A DNA stretch of 43,780 bases from assembly GCA_024682075.1 (NCBI GenBank), contig JAIKZQ010000009.1, positions 1 to 43,780 of the forward strand, given 5' to 3'. This DNA comes from Lachnospiraceae bacterium. GTDB lineage: Bacteria > Bacillota > Clostridia > Lachnospirales > Lachnospiraceae. The notes beneath the pieces were generated by a model that was not told the origin of the DNA, made no database searches, and was given only the letters and a program-made list of their open reading frames with translations. Positions 25,975 through 35,088 of the stretch are shown here, piece after piece (within the stretch, counting starts at the first letter, position 1; the number at the start of each line of letters is the position of its first letter). Both the position numbers and the translations under genes were made by a program.

Positions 25975-26649
25975 ATGAGTAATATCCTGGCCCCTTCGAT
26001 ACTTGCAGCGGATTTCAAGATCCTTGGCGATCAGATAAAGGCTGTAGCTGACGGTGGGGCAACCTATCTTCATTTTGATGTGATGGACGGGATGTTTGTC
26101 CCGTCCATATCCTTCGGCATGCCGGTCATGACTTCGATCAGGGGATGCACGGATCTGTTCTTCGACACGCATCTGATGATCGAGAAGCCTGACAGGTATG
26201 TCGAGGAATTCGCCAAATGCGGAGCCGACGGGATCACATTCCATATCGAGGCGGATCCCGCTAACGCACTGCAGACGATAAGGCATATCAAGAGCCTGAA
26301 AAACCGTAACGGCGAGCCATTAAGAGCAGGCGTTTCCATTAAGCCTGCAACACCGATTGCGGCGGTGCTTCCTTTAGCCGCAGAGGCGGACATGATCCTT
26401 GTGATGACCGTCGAGCCGGGCTTCGGCGGGCAGAAGCTCATACCGGAGACCATTGACAAGGTAAGGGCGCTCAGGGCGTTTGTGACGGCAGAGGGACTTG
26501 ATACCGACATCGAAGTGGATGGTGGAATAACCGAAGGCAACATTGCAGACATCGCAGGAGCGGGAGCCAATGTGATCGTAGCAGGCTCCGCTGTCTTCAG
26601 GGGCGATGCGAAGGCAAATACGGCCAGGCTTACGGAACTGATCGGGTAG
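25975..26649 (+). CDS. rpe: Ribulose-phosphate 3-epimerase
   Basis: A 224-residue TIM-barrel enzyme interconverting D-ribulose 5-phosphate and D-xylulose 5-phosphate. Motifs are LAPSILAADF (5-14), HFDVMDGMFVPSISFG (metal ligands, about 33-48), THLMIEKP (about 65), MTVEPGFGGQK (about 140) and EVDGGI (about 180). It closes the pentose gene set. AAGGAG is present upstream of the ATG at a long spacing. Confidence 0.96.
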   Translation: MSNILAPSILAADFKILGDQIKAVADGGATYLHFDVMDGMFVPSISFGMPVMTSIRGCTDLFFDTHLMIEKPDRYVEEFAKCGADGITFHIEADPANALQTIRHIKSLKNRNGEPLRAGVSIKPATPIAAVLPLAAEADMILVMTVEPGFGGQKLIPETIDKVRALRAFVTAEGLDTDIEVDGGITEGNIADIAGAGANVIVAGSAVFRGDAKANTARLTELIG

Positions 26650-26765
26650 GACCGCATAAATGCATCAGCATTTAGAGGATAACTCTTGTGCCGGGGGTTG
26701 GCAGAAAACAGACACATCTGACAGGAGTGTCACATTATTTTCAGAATTGAAAGGGTTAATCGGTC

Positions 26766-28172
26766 ATGGGTGGTTTTTTTGGAGTAGCTGCAAAGGAAAG
26801 CTGTGTTTTCGATCTCTTTTTCGGAACGGACTATCATTCGCATCTCGGAACTCGCAGAGGCGGACTTGTGGTATACGGCAAGGATGGTTTTAACAGGGCC
26901 ATTCACAATATTGAGAATTCGCCGTTCAGGACCAAGTTCGACAAAGAGGTTCAGGAGATGGACGGATACATGGGCATCGGTTCCATATCCGACTATGAGC
27001 CGCAGCCTCTCATCATTCATTCTCATCACGGCACATATGCTCTTGTGACCGTAAGCAAGGTGAATAATGCCGATGAACTGGCCAAGGACCTGATAGACAG
27101 AGGACTCAGCCATTTCATGGAGATGAGTTCCGGTGAGATAAATGCGACCGAGCTGATCGCAGCACTCATCAACACCAAGGAGAATCTCATTGACGGCATC
27201 AATTATGCGCTCGAATCCGTGGATGGAAGCGTGTCACTTCTCATGCTCACTCCAAAAGGAATCTATGCGGCAAGAGATAAGGCCGGAAGAACACCCGTGG
27301 TAGTGGGCAAGAAAGATGATGCTTTCTGTCTCTCTTTCGAAAACTTCGCATACAAGAACCTCGGCTACAGTGATTACAAGGAACTGGGCCCCGGAGAGAT
27401 CGTATGTGTCACCGATTCAAACTGCGTGACATTGAAGGCTCCCGGTGACAGAAAGAAGATATGTACATTCCTCTGGGTATATTACGGCTATCCTTCCAGC
27501 TCATACGAGGGAATGGCCGTCGAGGAGATGCGCTACAGAAACGGTGCGGCAATGGCCCGCAGGGATGATGTGAAGGCAGACATAGTTGCGGGAGTTCCCG
27601 ATTCCGGGACAGCTCATGCAGTGGGTTATGCCAATGAATCAGGCATTCCTTTCTCGAGACCCTTCATCAAATACACACCCACATGGCCCAGGTCGTTCAT
27701 GCCCACCATTCAGAGCAAGCGTGATCTGATCGCCAAGATGAAGCTCCTTGCCGTAGAGGAACTCATCAGGGACAGAAGCATCATTCTCATCGATGATTCC
27801 ATAGTAAGAGGAACCCAGCTCAGGGAGACTACCGAATTCCTGTACAAGTCCGGAGCAAAGGAAGTTCATGTAAGACCTGCATGTCCTCCTCTGGTATACG
27901 GATGTAAATTCCTGAACTTCTCAAGATCCAAGTCCGACATGGATCTTATCACCAGAAGAGTCATCGAAAGACTCGAAGGCGGAAATGTCACAGAAGAAGT
28001 GCTGAAGCAGTATGCCGATCCCGACACGAAAGAATACAGTGCAATGATCGAGGAGATCAGAAAAGAGATGAACTTCACATCTCTCAGATATGCAAGACTT
28101 GATGACATGCTTGATTCAACAGGTCTTCCTCACGATGATCTGTGCACATATTGCTGGAACGGCATCGAATGA
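26766..28172 (+). CDS. Amidophosphoribosyltransferase (PurF) paralogue with inactive glutaminase domain
   Basis: 468 residues with the two-domain PurF layout. In true PurF the mature N-terminus is the catalytic Cys (CG-FG); here the protein begins MGGFFGVAAKES, with Gly instead. The glutamine-binding HRGQ region reads HLGTRRGG, and the HNGN oxyanion-hole segment is not recognisable. The phosphoribosyltransferase half looks intact: PRPP loop IILIDDSIVRGTQLRE (about 340-355), and Cys pairs including CTYC at 460-463, like the Fe-S ligands of the Bacillus-type enzyme. Thus a PRPP enzyme that cannot use glutamine, or a regulator. It is encoded among sugar genes and not purine genes, 27 nt before a small membrane protein. 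ATG 26766 follows a 116-nt gap after rpe. Confidence 0.85.
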   Translation: MGGFFGVAAKESCVFDLFFGTDYHSHLGTRRGGLVVYGKDGFNRAIHNIENSPFRTKFDKEVQEMDGYMGIGSISDYEPQPLIIHSHHGTYALVTVSKVNNADELAKDLIDRGLSHFMEMSSGEINATELIAALINTKENLIDGINYALESVDGSVSLLMLTPKGIYAARDKAGRTPVVVGKKDDAFCLSFENFAYKNLGYSDYKELGPGEIVCVTDSNCVTLKAPGDRKKICTFLWVYYGYPSSSYEGMAVEEMRYRNGAAMARRDDVKADIVAGVPDSGTAHAVGYANESGIPFSRPFIKYTPTWPRSFMPTIQSKRDLIAKMKLLAVEELIRDRSIILIDDSIVRGTQLRETTEFLYKSGAKEVHVRPACPPLVYGCKFLNFSRSKSDMDLITRRVIERLEGGNVTEEVLKQYADPDTKEYSAMIEEIRKEMNFTSLRYARLDDMLDSTGLPHDDLCTYCWNGIE

Positions 28173-28199
28173 TCAAGTGATGTAAACGGGGGGAACAAA

Positions 28200-28703
28200 A
28201 TGGGGAAAAATAAGGGATTAAAGACATTTGCAGGTATCACGCTCGGACTGATCGGAGGCTTTTTTGCGGCAAACATGGCTGCGATTGCTGCTTCTGCCGC
28301 AAGGAATGTCAAAAAAGCGGAAAAGAACGAGAGTGAAAATAATCAGATTTATGCTTTCTTCCTGCAGAATGAAGAATTTGATGTTAAGCCCGAGACACAG
28401 AATGCGTATCTTACATTCCTGAGCAGCAAGTCGACGGTCAATATTCCGAGACCCGAAAAAGGGGTCATGAATGTTGAGATCTTCTCGTTCATAGGAAAGC
28501 TGAACATATCGCTTCCCGGCGGGGTGAAGGTGAACTGCGAGGGATCCAACCATCTGAGATTCTCCGAAGGAGATATCTATAAAGTGACCGATGAGTATAA
28601 TGCCGAGACCATTCTTCTTGAAGGCGAGCAGGATGACACTCCTGTCATAAATCTCATCGTGAACGATCATCTGACCGCACTTACCATCGAGAGTGCGGAA
28701 TGA
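28200..28703 (+). CDS. Uncharacterised membrane-anchored protein
   Basis: 167 residues. One hydrophobic segment near the N-terminus (about 8-32: TFAGITLGLIGGFFAANMAA and on) is followed by a charged linker and a soluble, strand-rich domain (about 50-165) with FSFIGKLNISLPGGVKV, which loosely recalls the C-terminal domain of LiaF-like proteins. I do not recognise a specific family and assign no function. It begins 27 nt after the PurF paralogue behind a G-rich ribosome site and lies 16 nt before the PfkB kinase, so the three are probably co-transcribed. Confidence 0.75.
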   Translation: MGKNKGLKTFAGITLGLIGGFFAANMAAIAASAARNVKKAEKNESENNQIYAFFLQNEEFDVKPETQNAYLTFLSSKSTVNIPRPEKGVMNVEIFSFIGKLNISLPGGVKVNCEGSNHLRFSEGDIYKVTDEYNAETILLEGEQDDTPVINLIVNDHLTALTIESAE

Positions 28704-28719
28704 AAAAGGGGTGCCGGAC

Positions 28720-29625
28720 ATGGATAATAAATCTGAAGTATATCTGTTTGGTCAGGTGCTTGGAACTCATTCTTTTCTGCTGAAGGACGGATTCCTGAAG
28801 CCGGATGAATATTCGGAGATAGGAGCACAGTATTTCCTGCCCGGCGGAGAAACGGGAACTGCCGCAACGGTGCTTGACTCTCTCGGCGTCAGTGTAAGGA
28901 TGGACGGAACATGGATCGGCACTGAAGTCGCTCCGATGCTGAAAAGCTTTTATGAGGGCACGAATGTCGATCATTCGCTGATGTATTTTGCCGAGGATGA
29001 TCCCGGAGTGATGGATTATGTAGTCATAGCCGGACTGGTGCGTTCCCCGATGGGAAGATTCCAGTCGCTCTTTGCATCCGGGAAAAGATGGTGGAGCATT
29101 CCCCGTGAGATCGATGTGGAGGGCTGCAAGGTTGCTGCGATCGATCCTTTCTTCGGCGAAGAGACCGAGAAGGCAGCCAGGATCTGCATCAAAAAGGAAA
29201 TCCCTTATGTCACGATAGATTCGGCACATACCTCATTCCTTCACAAGGGTGCTGCGATAAATGTTGTATCGAAGGAATGCACGGGTGAGCATTATAAGGG
29301 CATGGATCCCGAGGAGATAATGCACCTGATGCAGGCTGAAACGGATGGCCTCACGATCATCACGCAGGGCGGAGGCGACATGCTGTATGCCAGAAAAGGC
29401 GAGGAGATCCACCGCATGAAGCCATTTGACGTCGAGGTGAAAAGCACGCTTGGTGCCGGAGATACATTCAAGGCGGGCTGCGTGTACGGACTTCTGAAGG
29501 GAATGTCCGATGAAGAGATCGTCAGATTTGCAAGCGCATGTTCCGCTATTGCCATTTCAAGATTCCCCCTGCCTCTTAATCCTCCGAGACTCGAAGAGGT
29601 GGAGGCACTTATTCAAAGAGGATGA
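28720..29625 (+). CDS. PfkB-family carbohydrate kinase
   Basis: About 301 residues. The PfkB C-terminal signature with catalytic Asp is clear (STLGAGDTFKAG, about 243-254), as is the GGETGTAATVLDSLG segment near the N-terminus (about 43) corresponding to the GG-N-A substrate region, here with Gly-Glu-Thr. The sugar or nucleoside substrate cannot be told. I chose ATG 28720, with AGGGG 8 nt upstream; GTG 28693 would overlap the previous gene. The next gene, a xylanase, starts 5 nt after its stop. Confidence 0.88.
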   Translation: MDNKSEVYLFGQVLGTHSFLLKDGFLKPDEYSEIGAQYFLPGGETGTAATVLDSLGVSVRMDGTWIGTEVAPMLKSFYEGTNVDHSLMYFAEDDPGVMDYVVIAGLVRSPMGRFQSLFASGKRWWSIPREIDVEGCKVAAIDPFFGEETEKAARICIKKEIPYVTIDSAHTSFLHKGAAINVVSKECTGEHYKGMDPEEIMHLMQAETDGLTIITQGGGDMLYARKGEEIHRMKPFDVEVKSTLGAGDTFKAGCVYGLLKGMSDEEIVRFASACSAIAISRFPLPLNPPRLEEVEALIQRG

Positions 29626-29629
29626 TAAG

Positions 29630-31702
29630 ATGAATCTAAAGACAGCATATGAACCGTACTTTAAAGTGGGAGCTGCGATATCGGGCAAGAATATTCGTAC
29701 GCCTGCCGCTCTGAAGCTTCTGAAGGATCAATTTAACAGCTTTACGGTCGAAAACGACATGAAGCCGATGTACTTCCTTGATGCTGACAGGTGCAAGGAT
29801 GATCCGGATACATATGATCATGCTCCCGCTCTGACTTTCAAGCTGGCCAAGCCCTATCTGGATTATGCAAAGGCAAACGGGATCCCCATGAGAGGGCATA
29901 CTCTGGTGTGGCATAATCAGACTCCCAAGTGGTTTTTCTGCGAGCATTACAATGAGAATTTTCCTCTTGCAGACAGAGAAACAATGCTTGCGAGGCTTGA
30001 GAGCTACATAAAGAGCGTGCTGGAATATGTACAGGAGAATTATCCCGGGATCATCTATGCATGGGATGTTGTAAATGAAGTGGTTGATGACGGGGATTTC
30101 CGGAAATCGCTTTGGACGAAGACCGTCGGAAATGATTTCTTCATCAAGGCATTTGAATATGCCAGGAAATATGCCGCTCCCGGAGTGAGCCTTTTCTATA
30201 ACGATTATGAGACCGCTCAGGAGTGGAAGAGAGATTTCATCATAGAAAACATTCTGAAGCCTCTTAAGGAGAAGGGACTTGTCGACGGCATGGGCATGCA
30301 GTCACACCTCCTGATGGATCATCCCGATGTTGATGATTACAGGAAAGCTCTGGAGATGTACGGCGCACTGGGGCTGCAGGTCCAGATCACCGAGCTCGAC
30401 ATGCACAATGCCGATCCCGGTGAAGAGTCAATGAAAGAACTGGGCGCAAGATACAGGAAATTTTTCGACATTTATCTTGATGCGAAGAAGACCGGCAAGG
30501 CAAATGTGACATCCGTGACATTCTGGAATCTTCAGGATGAGGACAGCTGGCTTTCGGGTTTCAGGAGAGAGACCAGTTATCCTTTGCTCTTCAGAGGAAA
30601 GAGTGAAGCAAAACAAGCATATTATGCGGTGCTTGAAGCAGCGGTCCCCGCAGACCGGATCGATAAATGGGAACCGGATTATCCCGATGAGGATTACGTG
30701 ACGGCCGAACCTGAAAGTGACGGAATGAAGAAATTCCGGGAAGTGATCTGGAAGGACGGCGAATATGATTACGCCGCATCATACGGATTTACTCCGAATA
30801 TCTTTGCATATATTCACGATGATGATGAAAAGCGCGACTGCATGCTTATCGTGCCGGGCGGCGGTTATTGCATGGTCGTAGGCCATGAGGGAGAACTTCC
30901 CGCAATGGAGTTCTTCGACCGCGGAATGAATGTGTTCGTCCTGACATACACGACCGACATCACCATGTCAGTGCCGCTTAAAAAGCAGCCGCTGGAAGAT
31001 GTATCAAGAGCAGTCAGATTCATCAAAAAGAGAGCTGCCGAATATAATATCGACGGAAAGAAATTCCTGATATGCGGATTCTCCGCAGGTGCGCATGTAT
31101 GCGGAAGCCTTGCGGTGCACTATGATGATGTCGCAGATAAGGATCCGGAGCTTGCAGGCATCTCCAACAGGCCCGACGGAGTGATCCTTTCATATCCCGT
31201 TATTACATCAGGTGAATATGCACACAGAGATTCGTTCACTGCACTTCTCGGAAAAGAAGCTTCGGAAGAGGAACTCGAATACTTCTCACTTGAGAAGAAC
31301 GTGAAGCCCGACACTCCTCCCTGCTTCATATGGCAGACTCAGGAGGATGCGCTTGTTCCGGTAGAGAACAGTTATCTCTTTGCAATGGCACTCAGAAAGG
31401 CAGGAGTTCCGTTCGCACACTATGTTTTCCCTGCAGGATTCCACGGACTCTCGGCAGCTGACAAGTATTTCTTCAGAGGATGGTCACCGTTCGGCTATGA
31501 CTATACGATGGAACAGACGATGCGCGCCGCATGGAATGTAAAAGAGGGAAAAGGAATAAATGTCTCCGATAAGAGAAAAGAGGAACTGATCGAGCAGTTC
31601 TTCAGCGGCAAGGAGCAGCCTGCGATGGGAATTGACATGAGCCTTAAGGAAGATGTCGGACTGTGGACAGATCTGGCAGAGGCATGGATGAAGAGATTGT
31701 GA
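29630..31702 (+). CDS. Intracellular GH10 xylanase fused to alpha/beta-hydrolase esterase
   Basis: About 690 residues without a signal peptide. Residues 1-345 form a GH10 domain: VENDMKP (about 40), GHTLVWHNQTPKWFF, acid/base Glu in WDVVNEVVDD (about 149) and nucleophile Glu in QITELDM (about 254). Residues ~380-690 form an esterase-like domain: oxyanion segment VPGGGYCMV (about 405), nucleophile Ser in GFSAGAHV (about 485), Asp in QEDALVP (about 571) and His in GFHGLS (about 603). It probably cuts short xylo-oligosaccharides and removes acetyl or feruloyl groups in the cytoplasm. ATG 29630 has GAGG 9 nt upstream; the longer frame overlaps the PfkB gene. Followed by a terminator. Confidence 0.92.
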   Translation: MNLKTAYEPYFKVGAAISGKNIRTPAALKLLKDQFNSFTVENDMKPMYFLDADRCKDDPDTYDHAPALTFKLAKPYLDYAKANGIPMRGHTLVWHNQTPKWFFCEHYNENFPLADRETMLARLESYIKSVLEYVQENYPGIIYAWDVVNEVVDDGDFRKSLWTKTVGNDFFIKAFEYARKYAAPGVSLFYNDYETAQEWKRDFIIENILKPLKEKGLVDGMGMQSHLLMDHPDVDDYRKALEMYGALGLQVQITELDMHNADPGEESMKELGARYRKFFDIYLDAKKTGKANVTSVTFWNLQDEDSWLSGFRRETSYPLLFRGKSEAKQAYYAVLEAAVPADRIDKWEPDYPDEDYVTAEPESDGMKKFREVIWKDGEYDYAASYGFTPNIFAYIHDDDEKRDCMLIVPGGGYCMVVGHEGELPAMEFFDRGMNVFVLTYTTDITMSVPLKKQPLEDVSRAVRFIKKRAAEYNIDGKKFLICGFSAGAHVCGSLAVHYDDVADKDPELAGISNRPDGVILSYPVITSGEYAHRDSFTALLGKEASEEELEYFSLEKNVKPDTPPCFIWQTQEDALVPVENSYLFAMALRKAGVPFAHYVFPAGFHGLSAADKYFFRGWSPFGYDYTMEQTMRAAWNVKEGKGINVSDKRKEELIEQFFSGKEQPAMGIDMSLKEDVGLWTDLAEAWMKRL

Positions 31703-31725
31703 TCGCATGTAAGACAATGATACAA

Positions 31726-31754
31726 CGGGGCAGTGATACTGCCCCGCTGTTTTG
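31726..31754 (+). terminator. Probable terminator after the xylanase-esterase gene
   Basis: CGGGGCAGT (31726-31734) pairs perfectly with ACTGCCCCG (31738-31746), with a 3-nt loop. The following CTGTTTTG is a weak T-tract, so read-through into the GH95 gene (26 nt beyond) is possible. Confidence 0.75.
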
Positions 31755-31772
31755 TAGTATGAGGGAGTTGTT

Positions 31773-33917
31773 ATGAACAGACTTTGGTACAGGAAACCGA
31801 CTAATGACTGGAACAGTGCGCTTCCGCTCGGAAACGGATTCATGGGAGCAATGTGCTTCGGAGGAACGCTTGTAGAGAGGTTCCAGCTGAACAATGACAG
31901 CATATGGTGGAGCGGACCCAGAGACCGCATCAATCCCGACGCGAAAGAAAGCATTCCCGGGATCCGAAAACTCATACGCGAAGGCAGGATCTCCCAGGCG
32001 GAGGATCTTGCCAATGAGACACTGGCAGGAATCCCCGAGTATCAGAGCCATTATGAGCCCCTCGGAGATCTCTTCATCATTCCTGACGGAAATGAGCGCA
32101 TCCAGATCCTCGGAATAAGGGAGCATTGGAGCGGACAGCTCAACCGCATTGAGGAGATCCCGGATTATAAGCGCGAGCTTGATATAGATAACGGCATTCA
32201 CACTGTGAGTTATACGAAGGACGGTGTGAACTTCTGTCGTGAAAGCTTCATATCATATCCGGACAGAGTCATGGCGGTGAAGTGTCAGGGCACTCCTCTC
32301 AGGATCTTTGCGGAACGCGGAGACCAGTGCGGGAAGGTATATAAGATATCCGGTAACACCCTGTGCATGGAAGGGAGGACCGGAGCGGACGGGGTGAGAT
32401 TCTGCATGGTCATCCGTGCGGTAAAGGGCAATCCTTATATCAAGGGAAGGACGCTGCATACAGACGGAGATGCGGAACTTCTCATCGCATCGCAGACGGA
32501 CTTTTACTGCAGTGACTATGTTGAAGATGCCGTAAAGACGCTTGATAAGGCAGAGCAGCTGGGATATGAGGCACTTAAGGAAAGGCATATGAGTGATGTC
32601 GCAGGACTCATGAACAGATGCAGGCTCTCAATAGAGTGTGAGGACAGGAGCAGCATCCCCACCGATGAAAGACTTAAAGCGGTTCAGGACGGAGGAACGG
32701 ATGACGGACTTGTTAATCTGTGTTTTGCATACGGAAGATATCTTCTGATCTCATCAAGCAGACAGGGAAGCCTTCCTGCCAACCTGCAGGGAATATGGAA
32801 TGACAGCTTCTCTCCGATGTGGGATTCCAAATACACGATCAACATTAATGCGGAGATGAATTACTGGCCTGCAGAAGTGACAGGACTGTCAGAATTGCAC
32901 GAGCCTCTTTTTGACCTGATAAAGAGAATGGTTCTAAGCGGAAGAAAAGCAGCCGAAAGGATGTACGGAGCAAGAGGATGGGTTGCACATCACAACACTG
33001 ACATCTGGGGGGACTGCGCTCCTCAGGATACGTGGCAGGCCGCAAGCTACTGGCAGATGGGTGCCGCGTGGCTGTGCCTTCATATATTGGAGCATTACCG
33101 ATATACAGGTGATAAAGCATTTCTTGAAGAGTATCTGCCGATCGTTAAGGAGGCTGCACTTTTCTTCGAAGATACACTTATTGAAAACGAAGACGGACAG
33201 CTGGTCGTATCGCCGACGGTATCTCCGGAAAACACATATGTGCTTGAAAGCGGTGAGCGAGGCATGATGTGCGAAGGCGCATCGATGGATGCCCAGATCC
33301 TGTATGAACTGTTTAACGGTCTTATCGAAACGGGAATGCTTAATGATGATGAGAAGGACAGATATTCCGCCATCCTGTATAAACTCCCGAAGCCCCGGAT
33401 CGCAGCAACAGGCTGCATTTGCGAATGGGCAAAAGAATACGAAGAAGTTGAGATCGGACACAGGCATATATCGCATCTGTTTGCACTGTACCCGGGAAGG
33501 CAGCTCTTCGACAGTGATGAGAAAGACGATCTTCTGAAGGCGGCGAGGGCCACGATAGAAAGAAGGCTCTCTCACGGAGGCGGACATACCGGATGGTCAA
33601 GAGCCTGGATCATCAACATGTGGTCAAGACTGTGTGACGGAGAGCAGTGCTACGAGAATGTATATGCGCTGCTCAGAAAATCAATGCTCCCGAATCTGTT
33701 CGATAACCATCCTCCTTTCCAGATAGACGGAAACTTCGGACTGGTATCGGGCATAGCCGAGATGCTGCTTCAAAGCCACGAGGGTCTTGATGAACTTCTC
33801 CCGGCACTTCCGAAGGGATGGAGATCCGGAAAGATCACAGGGCTTCATTCACGTTCCGGCAAGACCATTGATATAGAGTGGAAGGACGGGAAGGTTACAT
33901 CTCAGACGGTATATTGA
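31773..33917 (+). CDS. GH95-family glycoside hydrolase (alpha-L-fucosidase/galactosidase type)
   Basis: 714 residues resembling GH95. The N-terminal beta-domain begins with ALPLGNGFMGAMCFGG and QLNNDSIWWSGP; the (alpha/alpha)6 part includes QGSLPANLQGIWN, NINAEMNYWPAEVTGLSEL, WVAHHNTDIWGD, SPTVSPEN and QIDGNFGLVSGIAEMLLQS, all hallmarks of the family. Family members act on alpha-L-fucosides or alpha-L-galactosides; which applies here is unknown. No signal peptide, so cytoplasmic. It follows a terminator by 26 nt with a GAGGGAG ribosome site and no clear promoter of its own. Confidence 0.9.
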   Translation: MNRLWYRKPTNDWNSALPLGNGFMGAMCFGGTLVERFQLNNDSIWWSGPRDRINPDAKESIPGIRKLIREGRISQAEDLANETLAGIPEYQSHYEPLGDLFIIPDGNERIQILGIREHWSGQLNRIEEIPDYKRELDIDNGIHTVSYTKDGVNFCRESFISYPDRVMAVKCQGTPLRIFAERGDQCGKVYKISGNTLCMEGRTGADGVRFCMVIRAVKGNPYIKGRTLHTDGDAELLIASQTDFYCSDYVEDAVKTLDKAEQLGYEALKERHMSDVAGLMNRCRLSIECEDRSSIPTDERLKAVQDGGTDDGLVNLCFAYGRYLLISSSRQGSLPANLQGIWNDSFSPMWDSKYTININAEMNYWPAEVTGLSELHEPLFDLIKRMVLSGRKAAERMYGARGWVAHHNTDIWGDCAPQDTWQAASYWQMGAAWLCLHILEHYRYTGDKAFLEEYLPIVKEAALFFEDTLIENEDGQLVVSPTVSPENTYVLESGERGMMCEGASMDAQILYELFNGLIETGMLNDDEKDRYSAILYKLPKPRIAATGCICEWAKEYEEVEIGHRHISHLFALYPGRQLFDSDEKDDLLKAARATIERRLSHGGGHTGWSRAWIINMWSRLCDGEQCYENVYALLRKSMLPNLFDNHPPFQIDGNFGLVSGIAEMLLQSHEGLDELLPALPKGWRSGKITGLHSRSGKTIDIEWKDGKVTSQTVY

Positions 33918-33991
33918 TCAAACGGTTTACTGATATATGCCTGTTTAAGGCGGTGGCACAGGTTGATTGAATTTGAAGAAAGGATGAAAGT

Positions 33992-34957
33992 ATGGCGGAC
34001 GGTTTCATGGGCTTTTTCGGAAAGGCATTTCCCGGCATGCAGAATGCCATGTGCGGCGGAACCGTGGACAACAGTGATCCGAATGCACCTAAGGAGTTTA
34101 GATCAAAAACCATTATCGAATTCGATGTTCATTGCGGATGCCATAACCGAATATTCGGCACCGGATTTGAATTCGTGGATTTTTCCGTGGGAAAAGAAAG
34201 AGAATGCGGACCGTTCATACTCTCAGCCCGCGGGCATAAACTTGAAACGGACAGGGAATTTCTTGACCGGATACAGGAAGTCATAGATAAGTATAAACTC
34301 ACCTTAAATAACGGGCTGGCCATATATACTCAGGGGCTTCCTCCCGAATACCAGCCGTATAATCTTACTGCGGTTTATGATTCCGGGGAGAGACTGCATT
34401 TCTATATAAAGGGTGAGCCGTCCTCGGAATGGTGCCTCGGACTGAGAAAAGTTCTCGCTAAGGAACTCGCAAGGCACGGCATTACGGATATGCTCCCTCC
34501 AAAAGAAGATCTTAATGTGGTCAGGTTTGATCTGACTTTTCAGGAATGGCCACGTAAAACAATGTATGCCACGATACATTTGGAGGGAGATCTGCCCGGT
34601 GAACCGTCCGCTCATTATATCAAAAGTGTATGGAATTATGAGACGAATCAGTCGGAGGGCTTTGTAACAATAAAGATACCCGATGGTTTCTACGCACGGA
34701 TCACTGAGCTTGCGGCGGAGACGGAGCTGCGCGAATACTGTAACGGACAGATAGAAACGTTTGATCAGGAAAAATCGCCTTTCGGAAAGGAAGGCGTGCC
34801 GGTCATCGGATTCTGCTGTCAGGGTGAGAGCGGGAAACAGTTCAATACTTTCCTGTCCGGAGACGGGATAACCGACCGCCTGAGGGATGCGGCTTCCGTC
34901 ATAAGGGATTATCTGGAATCCGTATTTGCGACCGCGGAGGTCGTGGAAAGAAGATAA
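33992..34957 (+). CDS. Uncharacterised protein (321 residues)
   Basis: A soluble-looking protein with no membrane segment or signal peptide. The start ATG 33992 has AAAGGA about 9 nt upstream. An HCGCH motif (about 47-51) and further cysteines are the only striking feature; a middle segment around ARHGITDMLPPKEDLN and a C-terminal helical region complete it. I do not recognise the family. It sits 74 nt after the GH95 gene and before the LytTR regulator; the neighbours do not point to a function. Confidence 0.7.
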   Translation: MADGFMGFFGKAFPGMQNAMCGGTVDNSDPNAPKEFRSKTIIEFDVHCGCHNRIFGTGFEFVDFSVGKERECGPFILSARGHKLETDREFLDRIQEVIDKYKLTLNNGLAIYTQGLPPEYQPYNLTAVYDSGERLHFYIKGEPSSEWCLGLRKVLAKELARHGITDMLPPKEDLNVVRFDLTFQEWPRKTMYATIHLEGDLPGEPSAHYIKSVWNYETNQSEGFVTIKIPDGFYARITELAAETELREYCNGQIETFDQEKSPFGKEGVPVIGFCCQGESGKQFNTFLSGDGITDRLRDAASVIRDYLESVFATAEVVERR

Positions 34958-35053
34958 GCATATCCGGTGCATTGCCGGATGTATGCAGCAGGATTTTTGA
35001 ATCCGGATTTATTACCTCTTACCATGCGTTTATCTACCTGTTACCCAAAAGCC

Positions 35054-35082
35054 CTTTTTTTCCTGCTTTACGTATGTATAAT
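35054..35082 (+). promoter_or_regulatory. Promoter of the LytTR gene
   Basis: A perfect -10 TATAAT (35077-35082) ends only 6 nt before the ATG at 35089. The -35 region is a pyrimidine run with no good match (CTTTTT), which suggests an activator. Upstream at about 35021-35044, TACCATGCGTT and TACCTGTTACC form an imperfect direct repeat that could be a LytTR-type site. Transcription would begin at the start codon. Confidence 0.5.
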
Positions 35083-35088
35083 AGCCTC

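Noticed and set aside
34972..35088. N-terminal extension of the LytTR protein
   Set aside because: The extension translates to a hydrophobic, unlikely peptide and contains the promoter -10 box.
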